Source of the DNA: Bacillota bacterium
GTDB lineage: Bacteria > Bacillota > Clostridia > Lachnospirales > Lachnospiraceae
Assembly (NCBI GenBank): GCA_023450835.1
Contig: JAEXGM010000255.1
Location: 1-64,000 of the forward strand
DNA: 64,000 nt
Direction of reading: 5' to 3'
The position numbers and the translations under genes were made by a program. The notes beneath the pieces were generated by a model. That model did not search any database, was not told the origin of the DNA, and saw nothing but the letters and a program-made list of their open reading frames with translations. Of this stretch, positions 7,529 through 16,370 are shown piece by piece (positions within the stretch are counted from its first letter, which is position 1; the number at the start of each line of letters is the position of its first letter).

Positions 7529-9973
7529 TTAGATATAGAATCCTAAAACTCCTTCATTTACTGCCTTACAGTATTCCATGGCTTCTTCCGAAGAAGCATG
7601 TTTGCCTGTAGATACCGTATAAGTAAATTCATAAAAACCGCCTAAATCTGCTTTGAAATTCGTTTCCCAGAAATTGTTCATAATCCAGGAATAGGCTGTA
7701 GAACTGTTCAGCTCCGTATTTTTACCATCACATAACCGAATAGGCGCGGCCTCCCTTTTCCCAAAGGAAACCAGAGGAGCATCTTTTGTACTTATTATAA
7801 TATCTGTTTCCTTTCCTGTCCGCACCAATCCGTTTTGAATCAGGTAAAAATTCTGGCAGGTGCCGGGAAGCTGGTCAATGCCGGGGCGGAGAATGCAGCC
7901 GGTCTTATCTACAAAGGTCTCGCCCTCACCTGCGGTAAAAGGTAAGGCTACATATAAATTCTCCGGTTCCCACACACTATCCTTATGCAGGCACACTTTT
8001 GCCGTAAACATAGGAACTGTCTTATAGATTTTCAAAAATACGCTGTAATATCCGGTGCCCGGAAGTTCATAGGATAGCTTTGCCGTTACAAATACACTGC
8101 CGCTTTCTGCAATAACAATGTCTGTAAGCTTTGCTGTGCTTCTCTCTGTCGCTATGCTGCAGCGGTTCCTTCCCATCTGTCTTCGCACTTCACAGGGATT
8201 ATTATCCTTCATAGGCGTGAATTCATAGATACCGGTAAAGGCCCCGTCTGCATTCGCTTCCGTAATGAACTGTCCCGTCTTCTTATCAAGAATTGAAGCA
8301 ATTCCTTTTTCTCTCGAAAATTCCACTTTAAAATAATCGGTTTCAATGAGGAACGGCGTTTCCAGGTACTCTCCTTCCACCTCAATATCCTTCACTCCTT
8401 CCGCCCCGATATGTGCATGATTTTTGATAGAGGAAGCATTCTCAAAGCTTTGTTTTAGTTTAATAATTTTCTCTTCTCCCGGAGCCAGGTCCACTACAAC
8501 TTCAACTTCATGTGCCCTGGATATCCTGTGTCCCTGGCATAGGAGTCTTTCTCCGGTGCTCTCGTCAAAGGCCTCAATAGCGGCACCGGGATTCAGCGGA
8601 GTTCCCTCCAGGTACTCCCAATACTCGATATAAAGCATGACAGTTCCCCGGTAATGAGAAGCATGCGGATTGACCACCTTATACCGCTGCTGCTTATGGG
8701 CATCAATTGAGACTTCCCCCAGTTTGGAAAGAATGACATCCAGATTTTTCGAAATGTCCGTATTGGCATTAATCGCATAGGCATCCTTTTTCTTCTCCAG
8801 GCAGGCAACCAGGGAATCCCAGGGTTCAGATACGGAAGAAGAATACCCCCATGTATGTTCGGCATAGAGCATAATATTTTCAGCCGCAGATTCTAAAAGT
8901 CTGCTGTCACCAAGCTTATTCTCCGGATCAAGTTTTTTACACAGGTCATATTTTCTCTGGGCTTCCCTGCATATTTTTACTGTATTTGCCGTAGAGCCCA
9001 CTCCGTCGGCCCACCAGTCCGTGAAGTCTCCCTCATAGGTTGGAATCTGTTCTTTGCTGCGCTTTACCCTTGCAAAGAATTCATCCAAAGTAACCATTTT
9101 TATTGTCACCTTTCCTTCAAAGAGCCTGTTAAGATTGTTTACTCTCTTTGCTATATCGGCATTGGGCGGAGCATTGTCCGTAATTGCCCCTGAAACCAAC
9201 AAGGGGAAGAAGTCAAGCGGGTAGTTCTCCTGTTCCAGGCTGGCACAGTATCTCAGAATTCTTGTCTGTGCGATTACAAGTTCCCTCTGCTCGGTTTCTT
9301 CTATTCCGGAGGTTTTGAATCCTCCTGCCAAATCGTTTCGGATATCGTCAAACAGCATATAGGAACTGCCGCCATGAGGGCATAAAAACATTTCATTGCC
9401 CATATGGTAATGTTCGCTTCCCCAGACAAGCACTTTATTTTTCTTTGGCCCCTGCCAGTAAAAAGGCTGCTGTTTTCTGTACAAGGGGAACATACCATGG
9501 TGAGGATGAAGGGCACACAGGAGATTTTCCACGCCGCACTCTCTTAAGACATCGGGATATCCCCATGCATATCCATTAATATCTGCGGACATGCCGCTCT
9601 TGATCTCAGTACCGATACGCTCTCCAAAGTTCTTTGCTTTCATTGTTCTGGAATACAGAACCTCTCTGTCTACTAACTCCGTCATATTCAGGTAATTTCC
9701 TGAGAGTCCGATTTCACCGGTCTTTAAGTATTCTTCAAATCTGACTTGCTGCTCTCTTGTAGTGCCGGCATAAAAGTTCTCAATCTGCCATTGGTTCTCG
9801 CACTGCCATTTGAACCCCTCACAGTCTTTTCGTTTACCGGAGTGAATATCATCCAGTATCTGTACTGCCTGCAGGATAAAGTCTTTGTGATAATTCATCA
9901 GCTTTTCCTGCCGTTCTGTGTATCCAATATCCGTATGAGAATGATGAATTAAATAGATCTCCCAATTTTTCAT
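7529..9973 (-). CDS. Glycoside hydrolase family 38 alpha-mannosidase
   Basis: Hydrolyses alpha-linked mannosides; with no signal peptide it acts in the cytoplasm on imported oligosaccharides. The N-terminus carries the zinc-binding HHSHTDIGYT (His13, Asp15). MSADINGYAWG holds Asp131, the likely catalytic nucleophile. The protein is 814 residues, normal for GH38, with the usual middle helical bundle and C-terminal beta domains. AAAGGA precedes the start. The preceding gene encodes an ABC permease, and a ROK kinase follows, so uptake, cleavage, phosphorylation and isomerisation are encoded in one transcript. Confidence 0.92.
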   Translation of the reverse strand: MKNWEIYLIHHSHTDIGYTERQEKLMNYHKDFILQAVQILDDIHSGKRKDCEGFKWQCENQWQIENFYAGTTREQQVRFEEYLKTGEIGLSGNYLNMTELVDREVLYSRTMKAKNFGERIGTEIKSGMSADINGYAWGYPDVLRECGVENLLCALHPHHGMFPLYRKQQPFYWQGPKKNKVLVWGSEHYHMGNEMFLCPHGGSSYMLFDDIRNDLAGGFKTSGIEETEQRELVIAQTRILRYCASLEQENYPLDFFPLLVSGAITDNAPPNADIAKRVNNLNRLFEGKVTIKMVTLDEFFARVKRSKEQIPTYEGDFTDWWADGVGSTANTVKICREAQRKYDLCKKLDPENKLGDSRLLESAAENIMLYAEHTWGYSSSVSEPWDSLVACLEKKKDAYAINANTDISKNLDVILSKLGEVSIDAHKQQRYKVVNPHASHYRGTVMLYIEYWEYLEGTPLNPGAAIEAFDESTGERLLCQGHRISRAHEVEVVVDLAPGEEKIIKLKQSFENASSIKNHAHIGAEGVKDIEVEGEYLETPFLIETDYFKVEFSREKGIASILDKKTGQFITEANADGAFTGIYEFTPMKDNNPCEVRRQMGRNRCSIATERSTAKLTDIVIAESGSVFVTAKLSYELPGTGYYSVFLKIYKTVPMFTAKVCLHKDSVWEPENLYVALPFTAGEGETFVDKTGCILRPGIDQLPGTCQNFYLIQNGLVRTGKETDIIISTKDAPLVSFGKREAAPIRLCDGKNTELNSSTAYSWIMNNFWETNFKADLGGFYEFTYTVSTGKHASSEEAMEYCKAVNEGVLGFYI

Positions 9974-9990
9974 TGCAGTATTTCCTTTCT

Positions 9991-10824
9991 CTATTTGCTT
10001 TGATACGACATACCGGTATCAAAATTTTTATTTAACATCATGTATAGAAAAATAGTCGGCACAGAGGCAAAAGCGCAGGCAACCAGCATAGCCGGCTTAT
10101 TTCCCGTAAAGGTTGAGATGGTCGCCATGATAGGTTTTATTTCATTGGACTTTGTAAAAGTGATACCAAACATCAGCTCATTAAAGCACCAGGCAAACTG
10201 AGTCATAAATACAACGGATATCGGTGCTTTTGCCATCGGTACAAAGATTTTCCATAGAATCCGAAAGTCCGAAGCCCCGTCTATTTTCGCTGCCTCTACC
10301 AGTTCTTTGGAGATTTCCATAAAGAAATTCCGCAGTACAAACATGGCAAAGGGGATACAGATAGCAATATAAAATAGTATCAGTCCTGTCTTGGTATCAT
10401 ATAATCCAATTTTCTGATAGGCAGAAAATACGGGTATTAAATATAGCTGGAACGGAAATATCGTTCCACTGTAGATTAGCATGAACCAAAACATAGGATG
10501 CTTTATTTTCAGTGCAGATAAACCATACGCCGCATGTATGGCAAGCAAGATAGAACCCACTGCTCCGCACAGAGAATAAAGCAGGCTGTTCCCCAAGCTT
10601 TGGAATACACTGCTGTATTCCTTAATATATTTGAAATTCTCCACCCAATTAATCTGCTTTGGTAAATCCCAGAAAAATGTGAGGTTGTATTCCTGTTTCG
10701 TTTTCATACTCCCGATAAACGCATACAGCACCGGGACGACCCATATCACACTTAAAACACCCAAACCAAAGTTAATGAGGGCCTTTCCCTTTTTACTGCT
10801 CTTGATGATTGCGGAGTCTTTCAT
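9991..10824 (-). CDS. Sugar ABC transporter permease (MalG type)
   Basis: A 277-residue membrane protein with about six transmembrane segments and the EAA-loop sequence ELVEAAKIDGASDFRILWKI, which contacts the ATPase. It pairs with the permease encoded at 10975-11859 and the lipoprotein at 11998-13317 as a CUT1-type importer. No ATP-binding subunit is encoded in this operon, so a shared MsmX-like ATPase elsewhere is expected. Its AAAGGGGAT ribosome-binding site is part of the hairpin repeat that separates it from the other permease. Confidence 0.92.
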   Translation of the reverse strand: MKDSAIIKSSKKGKALINFGLGVLSVIWVVPVLYAFIGSMKTKQEYNLTFFWDLPKQINWVENFKYIKEYSSVFQSLGNSLLYSLCGAVGSILLAIHAAYGLSALKIKHPMFWFMLIYSGTIFPFQLYLIPVFSAYQKIGLYDTKTGLILFYIAICIPFAMFVLRNFFMEISKELVEAAKIDGASDFRILWKIFVPMAKAPISVVFMTQFAWCFNELMFGITFTKSNEIKPIMATISTFTGNKPAMLVACAFASVPTIFLYMMLNKNFDTGMSYQSK

Positions 10825-10974
10825 ATTATCCCCTTTCGTGAATATTCAATCTCTGATTGGATATTCCTGAATCCGTAGTTGAAAAACTGTCTTTTGTTTT
10901 TCAACCTATCCCCTTTCGTGAATATTCAATCTCCGATTGGATATTCCTGAATCCGTAGTTGAAAAAACAGCTTT
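10825..10974 (-). repeat. Paired-hairpin intercistronic repeat, two tandem units
   Basis: A 60-base block is repeated at 10827-10886 and 10907-10966 (80-base period, one mismatch visible). On the minus strand a unit reads stem A (GTTGAAAAAC/GTTTTTCAAC), CTACGGATTCAG, stem B (GAATATCCAATC/GATTGAATATTC), then CGAAAGGGGATA and the next start codon. This sequence subtype differs from the one at 7228 but has the same stop-A-B-Shine-Dalgarno-start architecture. Confidence 0.82.
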
Positions 10975-11859
10975 TTAATTTCTTTCTGTTCGGAAGGTAT
11001 TTTTCAGGTTGAAATAGGATACCACCATAATAACAAGCGTCAGGATGACGGCTACTGCCGCTCCGCTTCCGTAATCACTGCGTACAAAGGTTTCCGTATA
11101 CATTGTCAGCGCCAGCGTTTCCGAAGAACGGTAGGGACCTCCCTTTGTCATGACCCAGATACCGTCAAATACTTTAAAACTGTTAACCAGAGACATCAAC
11201 AGAACTATAATTGTTGTGGGCTTTAACGCAGGAAAAACCACCTTGCGATACAGCAATACCTTACCCGCTCCGTCTATCTGTGCAGATTCGATGGGAGACC
11301 TGTCAAGGTTCCTAAGTCCGGCTATAAACAGAAGCATGTTCATTCCGATTCCCTGCCAGGTTCCCATAAATATCATAACAAGGGTATTAACATAGGGAAT
11401 TGAAAGCCAATCTCTTACCAGAGCTTTAAACCCCATAAGCCCAAATATCTGTGGAAGTCCGTATTTTGACAGCATTGCTATCATAATAAGCCCTCCGACC
11501 GTGCCGGAAAGGGTAGAAGGAAAATAAAAAACATTTTTAAAAAAGGAAGGTCTTGCGCTATTAACAATTAATATGGCAAGAAATAAAGGAAGTATCAGAC
11601 TGATTACCAGGGAAAGTACGACCCAGACCAGGGTATTCATAACCGATATCCGAAAATTGTCATCCAGAAACAGTTTAGCATAATTAGTCAATCCCACGAA
11701 AGCTCTTTTTGAAAATCCGTCCCAGGAAAAGAAACTTAATTGAATCGTAAATACTATGGAGGAAATAAAAAATACTGTTACAAGAATTGCTGCGGGAAGA
11801 ACATATAAGTAGTCCTTTTTTAATAGTAGAGCTTTTATAGCGCGGTTATTCTTTTTCAT
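10975..11859 (-). CDS. Sugar ABC transporter permease (MalF type)
   Basis: A membrane protein with about six transmembrane segments and the EAA-type loop SPIESAQIDGAGKVLLYRKV. I start it at 11859 (MKKNNRAIK), where AAGGGAG sits upstream; the ATG at 11883 has no ribosome-binding site and lies inside hairpin B of the preceding repeat. It forms the heterodimeric channel with the 9991-10824 product for import of mannose-containing oligosaccharides (substrate inferred from GH38 and ManA). Confidence 0.92.
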   Translation of the reverse strand: MKKNNRAIKALLLKKDYLYVLPAAILVTVFFISSIVFTIQLSFFSWDGFSKRAFVGLTNYAKLFLDDNFRISVMNTLVWVVLSLVISLILPLFLAILIVNSARPSFFKNVFYFPSTLSGTVGGLIMIAMLSKYGLPQIFGLMGFKALVRDWLSIPYVNTLVMIFMGTWQGIGMNMLLFIAGLRNLDRSPIESAQIDGAGKVLLYRKVVFPALKPTTIIVLLMSLVNSFKVFDGIWVMTKGGPYRSSETLALTMYTETFVRSDYGSGAAVAVILTLVIMVVSYFNLKNTFRTERN

Positions 11860-11883
11860 ACCATCCAACTCCCTTATCCGCAT

Positions 11884-11997
11884 AGGCCGGCAGAATCCAC
11901 CGGCTTATGCGGGTCAAGTATTCTTAGTGTACCGGCCGCCTGACATCCTGACTGCCGACTTGCCTTTAGTCCAGTGCCAGGCGGTCAGCACACTAGT
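11884..11997 (-). repeat. Paired-hairpin intercistronic element (diverged)
   Basis: On the minus strand, two bases after the stop of the binding-protein gene, TAGTGT..ACACTA arms enclose a long GC-rich hairpin (CCGCCTG/CAGGCGG). A second stem follows, CCGCATAaGCCGG/CCGGCcTATGCGG, then AAGGGAG and the permease start. The layout is the same as in the other loci, with different sequence. The strong first hairpin after a binding-protein gene could also protect that part of the mRNA from 3' decay. Confidence 0.6.
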
Positions 11998-13317
11998 TTA
12001 TTTCGCAAATACCTCGTCCGCTTTTACCTGGATATTGCCAAGGGTCTTATCCGCATCCTGCTGTCCGTCCATGAATTTCGCAAGTTCATCCAAAGCGTAA
12101 TCCCTCAAGGCAGAAGGAGTATTTTCATAATAGCGGAGAATGGACTGATAATTGTTCGTATCCGCCGCCATAGCACTGATTTTGGCAAGAGTGGGGTCAT
12201 CCACTTTGACTTTGCTTGTAAGTACTATCCCTTCCTCACTTAAAGTTACCTTCTGGGTATCCTCCGTATAATATCCCTCCAGCAGTTTCTTGGAAACATC
12301 CGGATTCTTTACTGCTGCCGGCACTGCCATAGGCGCAACTTCAAAGAACACCACCGCTTTTCCTCCGTTCATACTGGGAAGTGCAAACGCATCAATATCT
12401 TTGCCAGGGACTAATCCATAGCTATTCTCAAGTCCTGTAATATCTGCCTGCGGCTCTATGTAGATTGCACATTCTCCCAGTGCTATGCGCTTTGCGTTAT
12501 CGGATGCCGCAATTGGATCAGCAAAGTATCCTTTGTCCAGCATATCCTTCCAGATCTTAAATACCTCAAGCATCCTCTCATCGGTATACTTGATACTTCC
12601 GTCGCAGACACCCAGATACAAATCAGGATCATAAGAAGCTACCAGCGCCTGGAACCAGATAAAGCTTGCCCAGGAATCGTTCTTAAGCCCAATTGGCGTA
12701 ATCCCTGCATCCAGGAGCTTCTGGCAGTCTGCCAGGAATTCATCAAAGGTCTTTGGAGTATCGGTAATACCTGCCTTTTCAAAAGCATTTTTATTATAAA
12801 TACAAACATTATTAAGCAAACTGTAGGGTACTGCATATGCATGCCCATTGTAGGAAAGTGCCTTTTTAATATCCGGAGATACCCCCATCTCTATAATCTT
12901 ATCCCAGACATCGTCAAGTTCCAGTAATTTACCGGAGGTAGCCAGAGTTTCCAGCTGCTCACCGCTCCACCAGGTAAATACTCCCGGTGCCGCTTCCGCA
13001 TTATCAATAGACTGGCTCATAGCCGTCTGGTAGGATGCCGTATCACCGTAGGAGTTAATATCAATTTTTAATCCGGAAGAAGCTGTCCAGGCATCGGATA
13101 ATTTCTTCGCAGTCTCTGCTACCGTAGCCAGTTTGTCATTCCAAAAAGTTACTTTGCCGGATGCTGCCGGTGCATCGGATGCAGAGGAACCCCCAGCGTT
13201 CCCTGTTCCTGATGTACCTGCCAGGTTTTTTTGATTATTTCCTCCCGAGCAGCCAATCAAGCTGCCTGCAAGGAGGCAAATAACCAAAAGTAAAGATACC
13301 CACTTAAGTCTTCTCAT
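11998..13317 (-). CDS. Extracellular sugar-binding lipoprotein (family 1)
   Basis: The N-terminus is a lipoprotein signal with lipobox LIGC, then a Gly/Ser/Ala linker, then a 400-residue family 1 solute-binding fold (WWSGEQLETL, AVPYSLLNNVCIYNKNAFEKAG, and IPIGLK-like blocks). It captures oligosaccharides outside the membrane and delivers them to the two permeases. It is the first gene of the mannoside operon, with AGGAGA upstream of the ATG, a promoter at 13376-13404 and a palindromic operator. Confidence 0.92.
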   Translation of the reverse strand: MRRLKWVSLLLVICLLAGSLIGCSGGNNQKNLAGTSGTGNAGGSSASDAPAASGKVTFWNDKLATVAETAKKLSDAWTASSGLKIDINSYGDTASYQTAMSQSIDNAEAAPGVFTWWSGEQLETLATSGKLLELDDVWDKIIEMGVSPDIKKALSYNGHAYAVPYSLLNNVCIYNKNAFEKAGITDTPKTFDEFLADCQKLLDAGITPIGLKNDSWASFIWFQALVASYDPDLYLGVCDGSIKYTDERMLEVFKIWKDMLDKGYFADPIAASDNAKRIALGECAIYIEPQADITGLENSYGLVPGKDIDAFALPSMNGGKAVVFFEVAPMAVPAAVKNPDVSKKLLEGYYTEDTQKVTLSEEGIVLTSKVKVDDPTLAKISAMAADTNNYQSILRYYENTPSALRDYALDELAKFMDGQQDADKTLGNIQVKADEVFAK

Positions 13318-13347
13318 AGTCTCTTCTCCTAACTTATTAGTTATATT

Positions 13348-13363
13348 GTTATAACGTTATAAC
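13348..13363. promoter_or_regulatory. Palindromic operator, probable GntR/UTRA site
   Basis: GTTATAACGTTATAAC is a perfect 16-base palindrome just downstream of the -10 element of the operon promoter, so a bound repressor would block initiation. The operon's own GntR-family regulator is the natural candidate. The assignment is inference from position and symmetry. Confidence 0.65.
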
Positions 13364-13375
13364 GTTTACTTGTAT

Positions 13376-13404
13376 ATAGTAACATTAGTCTTTAGACTTG
13401 TCAA
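13376..13404 (-). promoter_or_regulatory. Promoter of the mannoside operon
   Basis: On the minus strand TTGACA (13404-13399) is separated by 17 bases from TACTAT (13381-13376). It is the only strong sigma-A-type match upstream of the seven-gene operon and overlaps no other gene. Confidence 0.75.
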
Positions 13405-13411
13405 TCATAAA

Positions 13412-13456
13412 ATGAGAGTGTTTCAATGGCCTGACAGACTTTTGAAACACTCTCAT
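13412..13456 (-). terminator. Terminator of amino-acid ABC operon
   Basis: A perfect 15-bp stem (13412-13426 with 13442-13456) is followed by TTTTATG on the minus strand, a few bases after the stop of the ATPase gene. The mannoside operon promoter begins right behind it. Confidence 0.85.
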
Positions 13457-13459
13457 ATA

Positions 13460-14230
13460 TTACAGCACGCTCTTTAAAAAATTAACTGCTTTTTCATTCT
13501 TAGGATTTTCAAATACCTCTCCCGGGCTTCCTTCTTCCAGAATCATTCCGTCCGCCATAAATACTACTCTGTCCGCAACTTCCCTTGCAAATCCCATCTC
13601 ATGGGTCACACAAAGCATAGTCATTCCCTGCTTTGCAAGGTCTTTCATAACACTTAAGACCTCTCCCACCAGTTCCGGGTCCAATGCACTGGTAGGCTCA
13701 TCAAAAAGCATAATCTCCGGTTCCATTGCAAGAGCTCTCGCTATGGCAACACGCTGCTGCTGGCCTCCCGACAGCTTACTGGGGTATACATTCATTTTTT
13801 CCGACAATCCTACCCTTTCAATTAATGCCTTTGCAAGCTGCATGGCTTCTTCTTTTGACTTCTTTCTGACGGACATAGGTGCTATCATGACATTTTCCAA
13901 TACCGTTTTATGAGGAAATAAATTAAATCTCTGAAATACCATTCCCATCTCTAAGAGCATTGCCTTCTGTTTATCCGGCGAGACTCTGTGCAGTGTACGG
14001 TTGTGCTCTCTGTATAAGAACAGCTCATCTTTGATAAATATCTTTCCGCTATTAATCTTCTCCAACTGGTTCAGTGAACGCAGATAGGTAGATTTTCCGG
14101 CTCCGGAAGGACCTATAATGCAGATTACTTCACCCTTTTTTATTCCCAGGTTAATGTCCTTTAGAACACTCAGGGTTCCGAAGTTTTTCACCAAATGTTC
14201 TGTTTTTAGAATAAATTCATACTCGCTCAT
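13460..14230 (-). CDS. Polar amino-acid ABC transporter ATPase (GlnQ-like)
   Basis: 256 residues with Walker A GPSGAGKST, Q-loop region MVFQRFNLFPHKTVLENV, signature LSGGQQQR and Walker B LFDEPTSALDPE. This is the energy-supplying subunit of a family 3 importer with the permease (14240-15277) and lipoprotein (15307-16218) encoded upstream. It lies 9 bases behind the permease gene, with GGAGGC as ribosome-binding site. The substrate is an amino acid, unspecified. Confidence 0.93.
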   Translation of the reverse strand: MSEYEFILKTEHLVKNFGTLSVLKDINLGIKKGEVICIIGPSGAGKSTYLRSLNQLEKINSGKIFIKDELFLYREHNRTLHRVSPDKQKAMLLEMGMVFQRFNLFPHKTVLENVMIAPMSVRKKSKEEAMQLAKALIERVGLSEKMNVYPSKLSGGQQQRVAIARALAMEPEIMLFDEPTSALDPELVGEVLSVMKDLAKQGMTMLCVTHEMGFAREVADRVVFMADGMILEEGSPGEVFENPKNEKAVNFLKSVL

Positions 14231-14239
14231 AGCTGCCTC

Positions 14240-15277
14240 CTACTCATAAATTGAGAGCCGTTTCTCAACTTTGCCAAATATAAATGTAAAAACCGCAGTT
14301 ATGATCAGATAAATAATAAGTGCAGGTATAAACACCAGATAATTGCCCTCGCTGGTCATGATTGTTTTGGATATGGTGGTGATGTCCATCAGCGAAATAG
14401 CAAATATCAGGGAAACGTCTTTAATCATCATAACAAATTCATTGCAAAGGGGCGGAATCATTCTCCGTATGGACTGGGGTATAATAATCTTTCCCATGGT
14501 CTGTCCATAGCTCATTCCCAAAGCCTTGGCTGCCTCATGCTGACCTCTGTCAATGGACTGGATTGCCGCACGGACTATCTCCGCACAGTAGGCGGCAGAG
14601 TTAAGGGAAAATGCTATCAATGCCGCTACAAAGGCCCCTTTGTATACCGCCTCCGGATCACCTTTATCAAACAGGCTCCTCCATGCGAACCCGAAAAGTC
14701 CCGGAATAGAGAAATACACCACAAACAACTGAATCAGCAGGGGGGTTCCCCGAAAGAAAAAGATATAGCTGCTGCATAGTTTGCTGATGACTTTATTTCT
14801 TGCAATCTTACCCAATGCCAGAAATACGCTCAGTATAAAACCAAACGCCATGGATAGTGTCGTAAGCAGCAATGTCAGCTTGGCTCCATGGAGCACATTT
14901 TCCCCGCATCCAAGCATCCTGTAGGTGTAATTGACCATCTGCCCGGTGAATCTGGCGGCTCCTGCATCGGCATTATATATCTTCCCTGCAAATCCCACAT
15001 AGGATTCCTTTATGGCTTCTGCTCCGGACGTAGAGAAAGACAGATAATCAACAATCCCCAAATTATTATATGTAATGGTCAGGTACTTCCTTTTGCTGTT
15101 TTTCTCTTTTTCCATTACCTGCTTCACCTTATCGGAAGCATGATTATACAGCTCTTCCTTTGGCAGCTTAAGTACGGAAAGAATCACAAATGCCGCCAAA
15201 GCTGCCATAATTACTACGGCAGCCACTTTTGACGAGCGTTTCCATTTTCTAATATCAACTACTCTTATGATATTCAT
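14240..15277 (-). CDS. Polar amino-acid ABC transporter permease
   Basis: A HisM/GlnP-type permease. The C-terminal two thirds carry the conserved GTPLLIQLF block, the EAA loop (GQHEAAKALGMSYGQTMGKI) and several transmembrane segments. At 345 residues it is longer than usual (about 220): after a first membrane segment near residue 30 it has an extra domain of about 90 residues before the permease core. The start at 15277 has a Shine-Dalgarno-like AAAAAGG touching the ATG, which is unusual spacing; no better in-frame start was seen. Confidence 0.9.
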   Translation of the reverse strand: MNIIRVVDIRKWKRSSKVAAVVIMAALAAFVILSVLKLPKEELYNHASDKVKQVMEKEKNSKRKYLTITYNNLGIVDYLSFSTSGAEAIKESYVGFAGKIYNADAGAARFTGQMVNYTYRMLGCGENVLHGAKLTLLLTTLSMAFGFILSVFLALGKIARNKVISKLCSSYIFFFRGTPLLIQLFVVYFSIPGLFGFAWRSLFDKGDPEAVYKGAFVAALIAFSLNSAAYCAEIVRAAIQSIDRGQHEAAKALGMSYGQTMGKIIIPQSIRRMIPPLCNEFVMMIKDVSLIFAISLMDITTISKTIMTSEGNYLVFIPALIIYLIITAVFTFIFGKVEKRLSIYE

Positions 15278-15306
15278 CCTTTTTACCCGCTATTTTTATT
15301 TATGCT

Positions 15307-16218
15307 TTATTTTGAACTGCCAAACCAGTATGCAATATTGTCCTCAAAGAAACCTTCTTTTGTTAACTGTGCAATGGCCTGATTAATAGCTGTCTGAAGA
15401 GGGGTATTATCCTTCCCCATAGCAACGCCGAACTGCTCCGGTTCGCTTTCATCCTGATATGCTTTTACATATTTATCAGGGCCGGTGGCCAGATATCCGT
15501 CTGCCACGGTGGAATCCACAACTACTGCATCTACTTCACCGTTATCTAACTGCGTAAAACAAGTCGTTATCTTTTCATTGGCGGATATGGTACATTTAAT
15601 AGTACCTGTGCTTACGTAATCTGACATTAATACGTCCGAGGTCGTTTCTTTCTGTACGGCAATGGAAAGTCCATCCAGGTCATTAAAGCTCTTAATTTCT
15701 TTTGCAAAATCAGGTCTGACCACTACCGACTGATAATTGTTAATATAGGGGTCCGAAAAAAGCATGGTTTCCTTTCTTTCGTCCGTAATGGTTACCGCTG
15801 AGATAACACAGTCATAATTTGTTCCAATCCCCTGGAAAATCCCGTCCCAGGCAGTATTAATAAAATTCACCTGTACCCCAAGCTTTTCGCTCAAAGCTTT
15901 GGCAAAATCAACGTCGTAGCCCACAGGAGTGGTTCCGTCCTCTGCGAAATCTTCAAAAGGCGGATATCCTATCTCAACGCCGATAGTAAGGGTGCCGTCA
16001 TTCAGAAGTTTTACTCCGGACATATCAATTGCTTCTGCCGTATCTTCCGGTGCAGCTTCCGGTGTATCCGTAGCCTGCACGGCTTCCGTGGGAGTATCTG
16101 TTGGGGTTTCTGTCACTGCAGTATTCGCAGAGCTCTCTTCTGTCTGCTTCGCACCGCAGCCCGTTAACGAAAGTATCATAGCCGCTGCCAAAAGGATTGC
16201 CAGACTCTTCTTTTTCAT
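15307..16218 (-). CDS. Amino-acid-binding lipoprotein (family 3)
   Basis: Signal peptide with lipobox LTGC, then a Thr/Glu/Pro/Ala-rich linker of about 45 residues, then a family 3 solute-binding domain (GVEIGYPPFEDFAEDG, GYDVDFAKALSEKLG, DCVISAVTITDERKE). It captures a polar amino acid for the transporter encoded downstream. AAGGAGGAG precedes the ATG. The leader begins with a strong hairpin at the mRNA 5' end. Confidence 0.93.
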   Translation of the reverse strand: MKKKSLAILLAAAMILSLTGCGAKQTEESSANTAVTETPTDTPTEAVQATDTPEAAPEDTAEAIDMSGVKLLNDGTLTIGVEIGYPPFEDFAEDGTTPVGYDVDFAKALSEKLGVQVNFINTAWDGIFQGIGTNYDCVISAVTITDERKETMLFSDPYINNYQSVVVRPDFAKEIKSFNDLDGLSIAVQKETTSDVLMSDYVSTGTIKCTISANEKITTCFTQLDNGEVDAVVVDSTVADGYLATGPDKYVKAYQDESEPEQFGVAMGKDNTPLQTAINQAIAQLTKEGFFEDNIAYWFGSSK

Positions 16219-16242
16219 AAATTCTCCTCCTTAACAAAAATA

Positions 16243-16276
16243 AAGGGCGTTTTACCAAACCTGGTAAAACGCCCTT
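16243..16276 (-). promoter_or_regulatory. 5'-end leader hairpin of the amino-acid operon
   Basis: A perfect 15-bp stem (AAGGGCGTTTTACCA with its complement) closes a 4-base loop and is followed on the minus strand by TTTATTTTTG, then the ribosome-binding site. From the promoter position, transcripts would begin only about 5 bases before the stem. That fits an mRNA-stabilising 5' cap hairpin better than a usual attenuator, though the U-rich tract keeps termination possible. Confidence 0.65.
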
Positions 16277-16287
16277 GTCATATGAAG

Positions 16288-16316
16288 AAAATAGCATATA
16301 ATATACCGGATGTCAA
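16288..16316 (-). promoter_or_regulatory. Promoter of amino-acid ABC operon
   Basis: TTGACA (16316-16311) with a 17-base spacer to TATTTT (16293-16288) on the minus strand, immediately upstream of the leader hairpin. Confidence 0.65.
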
Positions 16317-16370
16317 CTATAAACTGACATTTTATGTTTCATAAAATAAATTTCAGTTTACTCCTATAGA

